A program made the translations under genes and the position numbers. Positions 50,820-60,319 of a stretch of 64,000 nucleotides of DNA are shown here, piece after piece. The stretch is taken from positions 62,001 through 126,000 of the forward strand of contig JAGSHN010000004.1 in NCBI GenBank assembly GCA_029855935.1, written 5' to 3'. Under the pieces are notes generated by a model, which saw only the letters and a program-made list of their open reading frames with translations, ran no database searches and was not told where the DNA came from. Source of the DNA: Candidatus Thorarchaeota archaeon. GTDB taxonomy: Archaea; Asgardarchaeota; Thorarchaeia; Thorarchaeales; Thorarchaeaceae. Positions within the stretch are counted from its first letter, which is position 1, and the number at the start of each line of letters is the position of its first letter.

Positions 50820-52886
50820 ATGTACGTGCTGGAAGACCTACAGGAGCGGATTGAGGAGTTTCTTCGCGGATTCAAGGATGAAGAGGGGAACCTAGTTTAT
50901 CTTCCCCGAATTCAGGCAATGTCGCTCGATCGCATGACCTCGCTCACGGTGGACTTTCAGGACTTGGTGACTTTTGACAACGTGTTTCTGGACGTTGCAA
51001 ACAAGGATCCCAGCACGTTTCTGAGGGCCGGGACCAATGCCCTTCTAGCAATCCTAGAGTTGGAGGATCCAGACTATGTCGACGATATGGACCGAAGGAC
51101 ATTCAGGTTCCGAATCGTGAACTATCCGGATCACGTGCCGCTGCGGGCAATACGTTCGAAGCATATCGGACGGCTCATCCATATCAGTGGAATTATGATG
51201 CGGGCAAGCGAGGTAAAGCCATTGCTCGTCGAGGCAGTCTTCATGTGTAGAGTCTGCGGAAGCGAGATTCATCAGATACAGGAGGAGGGGAGGTACACTG
51301 AGCCGCTCCAATGTGACACCTGTCAGAAGAAGACACCCATGAAGTTGATTCCCGAGAAGTCTAGGTTCATAGACTGGCAGAAGGTCAGGATTCAGGAGTC
51401 GCCGGAGGAACTTCCACCGGGTCAGATGCCACGCTCAGTTGACGTAATCCTCGACGGCGATATCGTCGATCTCTCAAGACCAGGGGACCTCGTCAAGGTG
51501 ACTGGAATTCTTCGGACATCTCCCGACTTCTCAAGACGAGGTGGACGACTTGCGACATTCAATGTCTACATTGAGGCCAATGGAATAGAAATCTCGGAGA
51601 AGGAGTTCGAGGAACTCAATATCTCTGAGGAGGATGAGAGAAGAATCAGGGAACTTGCAGACGATCCGTATGTCCACGAGAGAATATACGCTTCAATAGC
51701 GCCCTCCATCCACGGCCACGAACTCATAAAAGAGTCGATAGCCCTGTTGTTGTTTGGCGGGGTAGGGAAAGTCTTGCCCGATGGGACCCGCCTCAGAGGA
51801 CGCTCGAACATCCTCATAATAGGCGACCCCGGGACGGGGAAGAGCCAGATGCTGAAGTTTGTTGCGAGTCTTGCACAGCGGGGGCTATACACCTCTGGCA
51901 AGGGAACAACTGCTGCAGGCCTCACAGCCGCAGTAGTCAGGGACACCGAAACAGGCGCGATGACGCTGGAGGCGGGCGCTCTTGTCTTGGCCGACCAAGG
52001 GATAGCATGTATTGATGAGTTCGACAAGATGGATCCAAACGACCGTACGGCAATACACGAGGCAATGGAACAGCACACGGTCAGCATCGCGAAGGCGGGG
52101 ATTGTTGCGACACTGAATGCTCGAACGTCGATTCTTGCGGCTGCAAATCCGGCCCTAGGACGATACGAGCCCTCGCTCTCCGTTCAAGACAATATCAAGC
52201 TTCCATTCACAATACTCTCTAGGTTTGACCTCATCTGGATACTCGTTGACACGGTTGAGGTCGAGAGGGACAGGGACCTTGCACGGTTCATATTGGGGAT
52301 GCATCAGAGGCAGAGAACGCCAATCCAAGAAAAAGTCGAAACAGTACACCCCGACTTTCTGAGAAAGTATATCGCCTATGCAAGTAGAGAGAATCCCGTT
52401 CTCACCTCGGAGGCCGCAGAAGTGATTGAGAATTTCTACGTCGACCTCCGCAAGACCGCGGAGGGTGGCAATGCGCCGGTTCCAATCACCGCAAGACAGC
52501 TGGAGTCGCTTGTCCGCTTGGCCGAGGCGCGAGCAAGAATGGCTCTGCGCCCGAAAGTGACAAGAGAGGATGCAGAGGCTGCAGTGCGGCTTATGGAGGA
52601 GTCATTGAGGATGGTGGCCTTTGATAGGGTGACAGGAAAGATTGACATCGACCGTCTGGTATCCACTATGAGCGCATCCCAACGTAATGTTTCAGATTTG
52701 ATAATCAAGGTCATGAAGGACTTTGAGAAAGAGGGCATATCCACGGTTGACGAGGAAACGCTGATCAAGCGGGTGACGGACATGGGAGTGGCCAGAGAAC
52801 GTGTAGAGGAAACGCTGAGAAAGCTCTTGGCCGAGGGGATTTTGTTCAACCCACGTGGGGGGAAAATAAAGCGGGCCCAGACTTGA
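50820..52886 (+). CDS. mcm: Replicative DNA helicase MCM
   Basis: 688 residues. N-terminal domain with a zinc finger (C143, C146, C165, C168), Walker A GDPGTGKS (335-342), Walker B CIDEFDKM (397-404), sensor 1 AAANPALGRYEP, arginine finger LSRFDLI, and a C-terminal winged helix. It forms the hexameric replication helicase. No intein is present at Walker A or elsewhere. The next gene, hel308, starts 12 nt later. Confidence 0.97.
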   Translation: MYVLEDLQERIEEFLRGFKDEEGNLVYLPRIQAMSLDRMTSLTVDFQDLVTFDNVFLDVANKDPSTFLRAGTNALLAILELEDPDYVDDMDRRTFRFRIVNYPDHVPLRAIRSKHIGRLIHISGIMMRASEVKPLLVEAVFMCRVCGSEIHQIQEEGRYTEPLQCDTCQKKTPMKLIPEKSRFIDWQKVRIQESPEELPPGQMPRSVDVILDGDIVDLSRPGDLVKVTGILRTSPDFSRRGGRLATFNVYIEANGIEISEKEFEELNISEEDERRIRELADDPYVHERIYASIAPSIHGHELIKESIALLLFGGVGKVLPDGTRLRGRSNILIIGDPGTGKSQMLKFVASLAQRGLYTSGKGTTAAGLTAAVVRDTETGAMTLEAGALVLADQGIACIDEFDKMDPNDRTAIHEAMEQHTVSIAKAGIVATLNARTSILAAANPALGRYEPSLSVQDNIKLPFTILSRFDLIWILVDTVEVERDRDLARFILGMHQRQRTPIQEKVETVHPDFLRKYIAYASRENPVLTSEAAEVIENFYVDLRKTAEGGNAPVPITARQLESLVRLAEARARMALRPKVTREDAEAAVRLMEESLRMVAFDRVTGKIDIDRLVSTMSASQRNVSDLIIKVMKDFEKEGISTVDEETLIKRVTDMGVARERVEETLRKLLAEGILFNPRGGKIKRAQT

Positions 52887-52898
52887 ACGGTGTTATAG

Positions 52899-55115
52899 AT
52901 GAGAGTAGAGGAACTGCCCCTTCATCACTCACTCTTGGCTGCTGTCAGAAACAGTGGAATCTCGACACTATTCCCACCACAGGAAGAGGCGTTTAGGAGC
53001 GGCGTCCTGGAAGGGGATAATCTTGTTTTGGCAGTTCCAACCAGCGCTGGGAAGACTTTGGTGGCAGAGGTTGCAATTCTGAAGTCCATATCTGAAGGTA
53101 GAGGACGCGCGCTGTATCTGGTTCCGCTAAGATCTCTCGCTAGGGAGAAGTATCTAGACTTCAACAAGTACGAGGAAATAGGGATTCGTGTTGCAATCTC
53201 AATAGGGGACTACGACTCTGCAGTTTCAGACCTACGCCAAGCGGACATAGTCGTGATGACGACGGAGCGGGCTGATGCCCTACTGCGTCACTATCCGGAC
53301 TATATGACGGGTGTTGGCATAGTGATTGTTGATGAGGTACATCTCATCAACGACACTCACCGCGGGCCAACGCTTGAAGTTCTTGTAGCAAAGATGCGTA
53401 GGCTGGCACCTCAGATTCAGATTGTGGCCCTGAGCGCGACCATATCCAATGCCGACGAGATAGCCAAATGGCTTGATGCTCGGCTTGTTCGAAGTGACTG
53501 GCGCCCTGTTCCTCTGGAGGAGGGCGTCGTCCTAGAAGGGGATATCTATTTTGCAAATGGAAGAGTCGAGTCCTTTCGGCGGAGAAGGTATGACGACGTA
53601 CTCGACCTGGTCATGGACACGCTGGACGGGGCAGGACAGATACTCATTTTCGTGTCGAGCCGACGGAATACGATGGCCCTTGCAAGAAGGGTTGCTCCTG
53701 TCGTCCGAACCTATCTTCAGGAAAGTGATGCGAGAACATTGGAGAAGATAGCACAACGGTTGGTCGCTCGCCCGTCGGTTTCCGAGACAACAGTAGCTTT
53801 GGCCAATGTCGTGAGAGGCGGCGCGGCATTCCATCATGCGGGGTTGACGAATAGCGAGCGTGCTGTAATAGAGGAGCTGTTCAAGGCCAATGCACTCAAG
53901 GCAATCGTCGCCACCCCTACGCTGGCTGCAGGTGTCAATCTTCCTGCGAGACGTGTCGTGATAAGGGACTATCGCCGCTATGAGGCTGACAGGGGAAACA
54001 GGCCCATCCCCGTGCTGGAGTACAAGCAGATGGCGGGGCGCGCTGGACGCCCAAGTTATGATGAGAGAGGGGAGGCACTGCTCATTGCCAAGACGCCAGA
54101 GGAATGCGATGGGCTGCTGGAGAGATACGTCCTCGCCGAAACCGAGAGGATTCGCTCTCGCCTAGCCGACCAAGATGTGTTGCAGTTTCATCTGCTTGCA
54201 ACAATAGCAAGCGGACTGACGCAGAAGCGCAGAGAGATAGACGATCTTGTGGCACAGACTTTCTACGGACACCAGTACAAGATTCATCAGATTGAGTACG
54301 AGATAGACTCGGCCATCGAGTTTCTCATAGCGGGGGAGCTCGTCAAACTTGATGGTCAGCAGTACCTTGCAACGCCGCTCGGAGAACGCGTGTCTCAGCT
54401 CTATATCGCACCAAGCACAGCACTCCTGTTCAGGGATTTGCTTGGCAAAAGGCGGGACATCACCGAGATTGGTGCGCTGCATATGCTATGTCACTCGCAA
54501 GACCAGCCCTTGGCATACGTCACACGGTCGGAGATTGATGAGTTAGAACTGTTTCTTGAAACCCACCTTGACGAGCTGTTACTCAGTCCACCGGATAGTT
54601 GGGATGAGGAGGAATATGGTCGATTCCTTGGTGAACTAAAGACTGCGCGCATTCTGATGAGCTGGATCTCAGAGGAAACAGAGAGATCGATCACAGAGCA
54701 ATTCAGTGTTGGCATGGGCGATGTGCACAGATTTGCACAGTCAGCGGAGTGGCTGGCATACTCGGCAAGCGAGATATCTCACTTGATTGGAGCATTTGAC
54801 CTAGTGAGGCCATTCCGGGAGCTCCAGTCGCGCCTGAAGTATGGAGTGCGCGCAGAACTCCTCCCTCTTGTCAGGCTGAGAGGTATAGGGCGGGTTCGTG
54901 GTCGAATGTTGTACCAACATGGCTTCAAGAGCGTGAGCAATCTTGTGGAGGCGTCTGTCGAGGCCATTGCGCGTGTGCCTGCAATAGGGACACGTGTAGC
55001 GGAGGCATTGAAGGCGCAGATCACAGAGTATGATTCAGCGGGTGGGAATGCTGCAGTGGAGATAGAGGATGGAGAGTTGTCGGACCTTCAGCTTTCTCTT
55101 GAGGACTTCCTGTGA
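52899..55115 (+). CDS. hel308: Hel308-type DNA helicase (Ski2-like)
   Basis: 738 residues. Motif I AVPTSAGKTLVAEVA (45-59), motif II VDEVHLI (144-150), motif III ALSATISN, motif IV onwards with HHAGLTNSERAVIEELF, ATPTLAAGVNLPARRVVIRDYRRY and QMAGRAGRPSYDERGEA. The C-terminal ratchet and helix-hairpin-helix (LRGIGRVRGRMLYQHGFKSV) are typical of Hel308, which unwinds lagging-strand forks. It is 12 nt downstream of mcm and probably in its transcript. Confidence 0.93.
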   Translation: MRVEELPLHHSLLAAVRNSGISTLFPPQEEAFRSGVLEGDNLVLAVPTSAGKTLVAEVAILKSISEGRGRALYLVPLRSLAREKYLDFNKYEEIGIRVAISIGDYDSAVSDLRQADIVVMTTERADALLRHYPDYMTGVGIVIVDEVHLINDTHRGPTLEVLVAKMRRLAPQIQIVALSATISNADEIAKWLDARLVRSDWRPVPLEEGVVLEGDIYFANGRVESFRRRRYDDVLDLVMDTLDGAGQILIFVSSRRNTMALARRVAPVVRTYLQESDARTLEKIAQRLVARPSVSETTVALANVVRGGAAFHHAGLTNSERAVIEELFKANALKAIVATPTLAAGVNLPARRVVIRDYRRYEADRGNRPIPVLEYKQMAGRAGRPSYDERGEALLIAKTPEECDGLLERYVLAETERIRSRLADQDVLQFHLLATIASGLTQKRREIDDLVAQTFYGHQYKIHQIEYEIDSAIEFLIAGELVKLDGQQYLATPLGERVSQLYIAPSTALLFRDLLGKRRDITEIGALHMLCHSQDQPLAYVTRSEIDELELFLETHLDELLLSPPDSWDEEEYGRFLGELKTARILMSWISEETERSITEQFSVGMGDVHRFAQSAEWLAYSASEISHLIGAFDLVRPFRELQSRLKYGVRAELLPLVRLRGIGRVRGRMLYQHGFKSVSNLVEASVEAIARVPAIGTRVAEALKAQITEYDSAGGNAAVEIEDGELSDLQLSLEDFL

Positions 55116-55118
55116 CTC

Positions 55119-56174
55119 TCAGAGCAGGATACCTTCCTGTCGGTCCTTTACACTCTCGATTGTTGCAAGTACGTAATCGATACATGTCTTGCTCTCACGA
55201 TACTCCTCTCTATGGCTCTGCGGCCTAGTACCTGCAAAACGCTCCACAAGGTCACGAGAGGCCTGGCCAACAACATCGAGGTTGTACCCGCCTTCAAGAA
55301 ATGCCACAAGATGGCCATCGGCGTAGTTGGAGGCGATTTCGCACAGATAGTTATTCATCATAGAGATATCATCGAGTGTGAGACCGAGATTCGTTAGCGG
55401 ATCTTCAAAGTGGCAGTCGAAGCCGACCGAGGCCAACACGAACTGAGGCCTGAACGAGGCCACGAGAGGGAGTATCACGTCCTCGAATGCATGCCTGTAG
55501 GAGGTGTGGCCTGCACCAGGATACATTGGTATGTTGACAGTGTAGCCATATCCTTTGCCACGCCCCATCTCATCAACAAACCCGCTCCCAGGGAATAGGG
55601 TGCGCCCATCCTGATGAAGTCCAATGTAGAGCACCTCATCGGAAGAGTAGAAGGCGTTCTGTGTGCCATTCCCGTGGTGGGCATCGTAGTCGATTATCAC
55701 CACGCGCTTCAACTGCCTACGTCGAACGAGGTGATTTGCAGCCACAGCGACGTTGTTAATGAAGCAGAAACCAAAAGCTCGATCATACTCCGCGTGATGA
55801 CCAGGAGGCCGGCATAGGACAAATGCATTCTCAGAAATCCCATCCAAAACACGATCCACGGCAACAAGACCGCCTCCTGCAGCGAATAGTGCCGCCTTGT
55901 ACGTGAACCTGTTGACCGATGTGTCGAGCGTGAAGAACCCACCGCCCCTCTCGGACATGCTCTTGAGTGACAGTAGGTACTCGTTACTGTGAAGTGAGAT
56001 GACCTCGTCCAGTGGAGCCTCCCTCGCCTCGATCAGTCGTATTGTTTCCCCATCGAAGACAGGAGATTGCCGAATCTCTGATAGTGCGGTCTGCAGTCGT
56101 TCGGGGCGTTCTGGATGTCCGACAGACATCTTGTGTTTGATAAAGTAGTCATGATAAATGATGTCCGTTGTCAT
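55119..56174 (-). CDS. Histone deacetylase-like amidohydrolase (acetoin utilisation family)
   Basis: 351 residues. The catalytic His pair PPGHHAEYD (126/127), the zinc set DYDAHHGNGTQ (164 and 166) and VGFDCHFEDPLTN (Asp) are complete; FLEGGYNLDV has the late Tyr. In archaea such enzymes deacetylate proteins or small amines. It is convergent with hel308 (3 nt between stops). Confidence 0.92.
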   Translation of the reverse strand: MTTDIIYHDYFIKHKMSVGHPERPERLQTALSEIRQSPVFDGETIRLIEAREAPLDEVISLHSNEYLLSLKSMSERGGGFFTLDTSVNRFTYKAALFAAGGGLVAVDRVLDGISENAFVLCRPPGHHAEYDRAFGFCFINNVAVAANHLVRRRQLKRVVIIDYDAHHGNGTQNAFYSSDEVLYIGLHQDGRTLFPGSGFVDEMGRGKGYGYTVNIPMYPGAGHTSYRHAFEDVILPLVASFRPQFVLASVGFDCHFEDPLTNLGLTLDDISMMNNYLCEIASNYADGHLVAFLEGGYNLDVVGQASRDLVERFAGTRPQSHREEYRESKTCIDYVLATIESVKDRQEGILL

Positions 56175-56299
56175 TTGACCGACTCCTCGGGATTAGAGTA
56201 CTAGAACAAAACCATCTCTTCTTCGTTCATAGATAAGTCATTCACATCCCGAAAGCAATCTTTATCTTGGAACCAGCCGCGAAAGTATTACTGTAGAAT

Positions 56300-56402
56300 G
56301 GGTCGGTAGTCTAGCTTGGTATGATTCTTGCTTGGGGTGGCTCAAGTCATCGCTTGAGTCACAGATTGCAAGAGGTCGGGCGTTCAAGTCGCCCCCGGCC
56401 CA
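56300..56402 (+). tRNA. tRNA-Pro (anticodon GGG) with a 29-nt intron
   Basis: Acceptor GGGTCGG/CCGGCCC pairs; CCA is encoded at 56403-56405. The anticodon loop TTGGGG|T has the intron at the canonical 37/38 position, proposed as 56338-56366. It folds as GGCTCAAG/CTTGAGTC. Removing it gives stem CTTGC/GCAAG. The exact splice bonds are inferred from the tRNA fold, because the central helix is weak. A CAATCTTTATCTTG TATA-like sequence is about 36 nt upstream. Confidence 0.92.
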
Positions 56403-56493
56403 CCATCATCAATTTTCTTCCTCTGTTGCCAGTCGACTGTTCCAAGGTCTTGTGTTTCCAATAAGCGAACAGGCGTACCTAGGGTAGGAGTCA

Positions 56494-57054
56494 CTAGAGG
56501 GGAATCTCCCATAACGTTTCGTAGATTGGACCTGCGGGCGTTAGTGTGCTCTTTTTCATCCTTATGCAGGTGACAGACATAGTTCCAACAACCTCGTTCC
56601 TCAATGACTCTATGTTGCGAAGGAACCGGTCCCGGTCACGAACACTACGCACACGAGCAATGGTCAGATGAGTCTTGAACCTCTTGTCTGGAGGATAACC
56701 CAGATTTCCCAAGAGATCGTCTATCTGTGACTTTAGCGAAACCATCTTGTCGTGACCATCACTCACACCGACCCAGATCACTCGTGCACGGGTTAGCGTC
56801 GGGAATGCACCAACGCCCTCCATCCGTACTGCGAACGGCCTGGCTTGGAGCGACTGTAGACTATCACGGATTATGTCCGTCTTGGATAAGGGAGTATCCC
56901 CGAAGAATCGCAGGGTGAAATGCACATTCTGTATTTCGACCAACTTGAGCTTGGCGGCATGCTGATCAAGGCGGCTCTGAAGGTGATGAATCCTATCGCG
57001 TAGTGATGGTTCTTCAACATCGATGCTTAGAAAGGCTCGGACGGTGGAACTCAT
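56494..57054 (-). CDS. thpR: RNA 2',3'-cyclic phosphodiesterase ThpR (LigT)
   Basis: About 186 residues from the ATG giving MSSTVRAFLSIDVE. The two HxTx motifs of the 2H superfamily are HFTLRF and HLTIAR. It opens 2',3'-cyclic phosphate ends made by splicing endonuclease. The frame runs 14 codons further upstream. Presence is consistent with tRNA introns elsewhere in the window. Confidence 0.93.
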   Translation of the reverse strand: MSSTVRAFLSIDVEEPSLRDRIHHLQSRLDQHAAKLKLVEIQNVHFTLRFFGDTPLSKTDIIRDSLQSLQARPFAVRMEGVGAFPTLTRARVIWVGVSDGHDKMVSLKSQIDDLLGNLGYPPDKRFKTHLTIARVRSVRDRDRFLRNIESLRNEVVGTMSVTCIRMKKSTLTPAGPIYETLWEIPL

Positions 57055-57195
57055 CGCAATCACATGGACTCCATTTGGGGTGGCATTCAACTTCAATGTG
57101 CCGACCCACAGATGATGTAGTACGTATGTGAAACGTTACAGTTCGCTAGTCTTAAAGGCACACACCTGAGGAATTGACAGTCGAAGGGTTTCAAG

Positions 57196-58323
57196 TTGAC
57201 AAGAAAGGAGTCAGGTGTCGATCTACCGGCCTCCACAAGGGGCACCGTGAAGAAGTCATCTCGGAGAGGGAGGGCGGAAACGTACGGTGCAAGGAGAGTA
57301 GTGTTGCGGCCGATTGGGTATCCGTTTAGACTGAGGGGGGACCCTCAGCCATCAGGGATAGAAATAGATGACGATGGACTCTTTCAGGACTATGCACGCG
57401 AGCAGTGGATTGGAAGCGTCGTGAGAAAGGGGATGTACCTCTTTGACCGTTACGTTATGCCAGACTTCGCCTTTCACGTTCTTGATGTTGTTCCCGAGGG
57501 GTCTGTGATAACGAGGGACACGGAGATAGTGCTGCAGAATGGGCGAAGTGGTAAGCCAAATGCCTCCTTGAAACCAGTGCCGTTTGAAGATATCATCGGA
57601 CACGACGATGTGAAGTCCAAATGTCAAATCATTCTTCGATACCTGAACGACCCGACATTATATGAGGAGTGGGCTCCGCGTGCCGTCCTTTTCTATGGTC
57701 CACCTGGCACAGGAAAGACTATGACAGCTGTTGCCCTCGCCAGTAAGGCCAAGGCTAATGTTATCATCGTAAAAGCACCGGACCTCATAGGCGCCCATGT
57801 GGGCGACGGAGCAAGACGCATAGCAGCTGTCTTCGATGAGGCAAGAGGAGCGGCACCAAGCATCGTGTTCATAGACGAGATTGATGCTATTGCACTCCAT
57901 AGATCATTTCAGTCAGTCCGTGGAGACGTATCGGAGATAGTCACGACACTGCTGGGAGAGATCGACCGGACTGTAGATGATGTGCCAGTGGTGGTCATTG
58001 CTGCAACTAATGCAATTGAACTGTTGGATCCCGCAGTGAGAAGTAGATTTGACGCCGCCTTTGAGTTCCGGCTACCAACAGATGAAGAGAGATACCAGAT
58101 TCTTGAGATGTATGCCTCTCGCCTGCCCCTGCCTGTGAGGGCGGACCTCAAGCTCATAGCAAGGAGATCACATGGACTATCGGGACGCGACCTTCGCAAC
58201 CGCCTTCTAAAGGAGGCGTTCCATCTTGCCGTTGTTGAGGGACTGGATCACGTTCCAGCACGAATCTTGATGTCAGTACTTCAAAAGATAATGTCGAGGA
58301 AACGACCAGACTATGTCTTGTAA
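57196..58323 (+). CDS. Single-domain AAA ATPase (COG1223-like)
   Basis: 375 residues. An N-terminal beta-rich domain of about 125 residues (PEGSVITRDTEIVLQNG) is followed by an AAA module: Walker A GPPGTGKT (168-175), Walker B IVFIDEID (223-230), second region DPAVRSRFD with arginine fingers near 282 and 284, then a helical lid. It is related to proteasome-activating nucleotidases but has a different N-domain. The target is not known. Followed by UPF0200 after 24 nt. Confidence 0.82.
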   Translation: MTRKESGVDLPASTRGTVKKSSRRGRAETYGARRVVLRPIGYPFRLRGDPQPSGIEIDDDGLFQDYAREQWIGSVVRKGMYLFDRYVMPDFAFHVLDVVPEGSVITRDTEIVLQNGRSGKPNASLKPVPFEDIIGHDDVKSKCQIILRYLNDPTLYEEWAPRAVLFYGPPGTGKTMTAVALASKAKANVIIVKAPDLIGAHVGDGARRIAAVFDEARGAAPSIVFIDEIDAIALHRSFQSVRGDVSEIVTTLLGEIDRTVDDVPVVVIAATNAIELLDPAVRSRFDAAFEFRLPTDEERYQILEMYASRLPLPVRADLKLIARRSHGLSGRDLRNRLLKEAFHLAVVEGLDHVPARILMSVLQKIMSRKRPDYVL

Positions 58324-58347
58324 AGGAGGCACAGGAGAACGCACAGA

Positions 58348-58908
58348 ATGAGAGTGATAATAGTGACTGGCATGCCCGGCTCTGGAAAGAGTGAGGCCGC
58401 GCGTCTGCTAAACGAGGAATACGGCATCCCCATCGTTGTGATGGGCGATGTTGTCCGCGACGTCATTCGTGAGAGGGGGCTGGAGCCGACACCTGAGCTC
58501 ACGAGGGAAACTATGCTGCGTCTGCGGGAGGAGGATGGCCCGGGCGCCATTGCAATGAGATGTCTGGACAAACTCCGTGACTGTGGTTCCGATGTGGTTG
58601 TCATCGAGGGCTGCAGAAGCTTGGCCGAGGTGGAGGTATTTGAGAGAGAGGCGCGGACGATCACAATCGTATGTATTCATTCATCACCCACGACCAGATT
58701 CACGCGACTGAAACTCAGAGGCAGATCCGATGCTCCGCTGGACTACCAATCGTTCCGTAGACGGGATCTGACGGAGTTGTCAGTGGGCATCGGGGGGGTG
58801 ATAGCGCTCGCAGACTTCATGATAGTCAATGAGGGCACACTCGAAGAATTCTGTGCACGAGTACGACAGATTGCGGAGAGGATACTTGGAAATGAGGGTT
58901 GTTGTTGA
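58348..58908 (+). CDS. UPF0200 family nucleotide kinase-like protein (dephospho-CoA kinase-like)
   Basis: 186 residues. P-loop GMPGSGKSEAARLL (8-21), VVMGDVVRDVIRERGLEPT, IEGCRSLAEVEVF and a lid region TRLKLRGRSDAP match UPF0200. The substrate is unproven. It overlaps UPF0201 by 17 nt, a conserved pairing in archaea. Confidence 0.88.
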   Translation: MRVIIVTGMPGSGKSEAARLLNEEYGIPIVVMGDVVRDVIRERGLEPTPELTRETMLRLREEDGPGAIAMRCLDKLRDCGSDVVVIEGCRSLAEVEVFEREARTITIVCIHSSPTTRFTRLKLRGRSDAPLDYQSFRRRDLTELSVGIGGVIALADFMIVNEGTLEEFCARVRQIAERILGNEGCC

Positions 58909-59302
58909 TTGTCCCACGTATCCAACCGAGGATCCAGAAAAGGTCCTCTTGGCGGTCACAAGCCTCTTTCCAGACTTAGAGTTCAGACCCACCGAGAACG
59001 GCGTACGAGCCGAGACAAGCGGGAGAAGCGGTCTCGAGTGGCTCCGGTCGAGAATCTTCGAACGACGTATAATCGACGCCACTCGCGCTCGTCTCTACTC
59101 AAACGCTGACGATGATCACACCAGACTTCACCTTGACAAACAGGCCGGACTGCACGGCCGCGTACGCATAGTTGATGAGTTCGAGGAGGAACCCCCGCTC
59201 GGAACCATTGTGGTAGACTTCTTCTTTGAGTCCACGAGAGAGATGGAGGAGTTCATCAAGTGGATTGCTCCACCCACAGAAGATGGACGCGCGTTAATCT
59301 AG
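58892..59302 (+). CDS. UPF0201 family protein
   Basis: 136 residues from the ATG giving MRVVVDCPTYPTEDPEKV. The family pattern YPTEDPEKV...LFPDLEF and a His/Asp-containing beta region (LDKQAGLHGRVRIVD) are clear. No known function; its genes pair with UPF0200. The frame runs further upstream inside UPF0200 but the N-terminus of the family fits 58892. Confidence 0.88.
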   Translation: MRVVVDCPTYPTEDPEKVLLAVTSLFPDLEFRPTENGVRAETSGRSGLEWLRSRIFERRIIDATRARLYSNADDDHTRLHLDKQAGLHGRVRIVDEFEEEPPLGTIVVDFFFESTREMEEFIKWIAPPTEDGRALI

Positions 59303-60309
59303 TGATGTTGAACCACAAAGATCTCTCTTGTCAGTGCAGCATGGACACGGACCTCCACCTGAACCTCAATGGATAGAGCATGTCTGCGAATCATCTCTTC
59401 CGCCCGCATCCTGCTATCAGTACAGAGGCACATTCGCCCCCCAGCACGTAGGAGCGATGACAGTTGGCTCAACAGGGAGTCCACTAGCAGTCGTGCGTGC
59501 TCGCCCCTTGTCGAGCTTACTCGGCCATAGGGAGGGTCGGTGACTATCGAGTCACATTGAGCCAAGGGAATCTGTCGCGCGTCCCCCTGAATCAGAGAGA
59601 AGTCCACTCCACCCGTGTCTGACAAGTTGGCACGTGCACCTTGAAGCAGTTTCCAATTGATTTCAAGACCGATCACGCGTGCCCCAAGGTCAGCCGCCTC
59701 ACAGAGGATTCCTCCAGCCCCACAGAATGGGTCAAGAACCACATTGCCAGGGAGAAGACGCGCAAGATTGCACATTGCACGAGCAAGTGGGGCATTCATG
59801 ATTGATGGGTGAAAAAAGGGGCGCTTGCGCGACTTTCGCAGCATTACTTCTCTACGGGTCACGGAGCGCTGGAGGTCCCCCAAGAGGAGTGTGCCATTGC
59901 AGTCGATTGCCAACAGGGGCAGGTCGGGACTGTCTAGATTAACTCGTAGGCCAGTATTGCGCTTCACAACGGCTCCAACCTCTACGGCCAGCTCGCGACC
60001 AGAGGACCGTGGTTGACTGACGATGAAGCCTCTCAGTGCAAACGACCTTGCATTACCCAGAAACTCTGACAACGTGACAAGTCGAAGGTCCTCCGGTCTG
60101 TCGGCCTCTTCAAAGATTCTACCAGTGACCTGAAGAAATGCAGCTCGATGCAGAAGCGGTACTGTGACATCAATCTTGCTGTTAATCAGACACAGTCGCC
60201 CGCACCAGCTTGTATCGGCGGAAGGGTCGTAAGTATGTACGATTGACTCAACTTCGGCTCTTGCAAGGTCAGGTAGTTCCCCACTCACAATGGCGTACTG
60301 TCTTCTCAA
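59299..60309 (-). CDS. tRNA guanosine-N2 methyltransferase (Trm-G10-like, THUMP)
   Basis: About 336 residues from a TTG start giving MRRQYAIVSGELPDLARAEV. N-terminal THUMP-related domain; C-terminal Rossmann methyltransferase with VVLDPFCGAGGILCEAA and motif IV TDPPYGR, the DPPY catalytic set for N2-methylguanosine. It methylates G10 of tRNA in archaea. The frame stays open to 60381, but that would overlap the GPN gene by 62 nt. Its stop overlaps the convergent UPF0201 by 4 nt. Confidence 0.9.
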   Translation of the reverse strand: MRRQYAIVSGELPDLARAEVESIVHTYDPSADTSWCGRLCLINSKIDVTVPLLHRAAFLQVTGRIFEEADRPEDLRLVTLSEFLGNARSFALRGFIVSQPRSSGRELAVEVGAVVKRNTGLRVNLDSPDLPLLAIDCNGTLLLGDLQRSVTRREVMLRKSRKRPFFHPSIMNAPLARAMCNLARLLPGNVVLDPFCGAGGILCEAADLGARVIGLEINWKLLQGARANLSDTGGVDFSLIQGDARQIPLAQCDSIVTDPPYGRVSSTRGEHARLLVDSLLSQLSSLLRAGGRMCLCTDSRMRAEEMIRRHALSIEVQVEVRVHAALTREIFVVQHH

Positions 60310-60319
60310 TGCAATCAGC

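Noticed and set aside
50820-52886. Intein in MCM
   Set aside because: The Walker A and B regions are continuous and the protein has the normal length.
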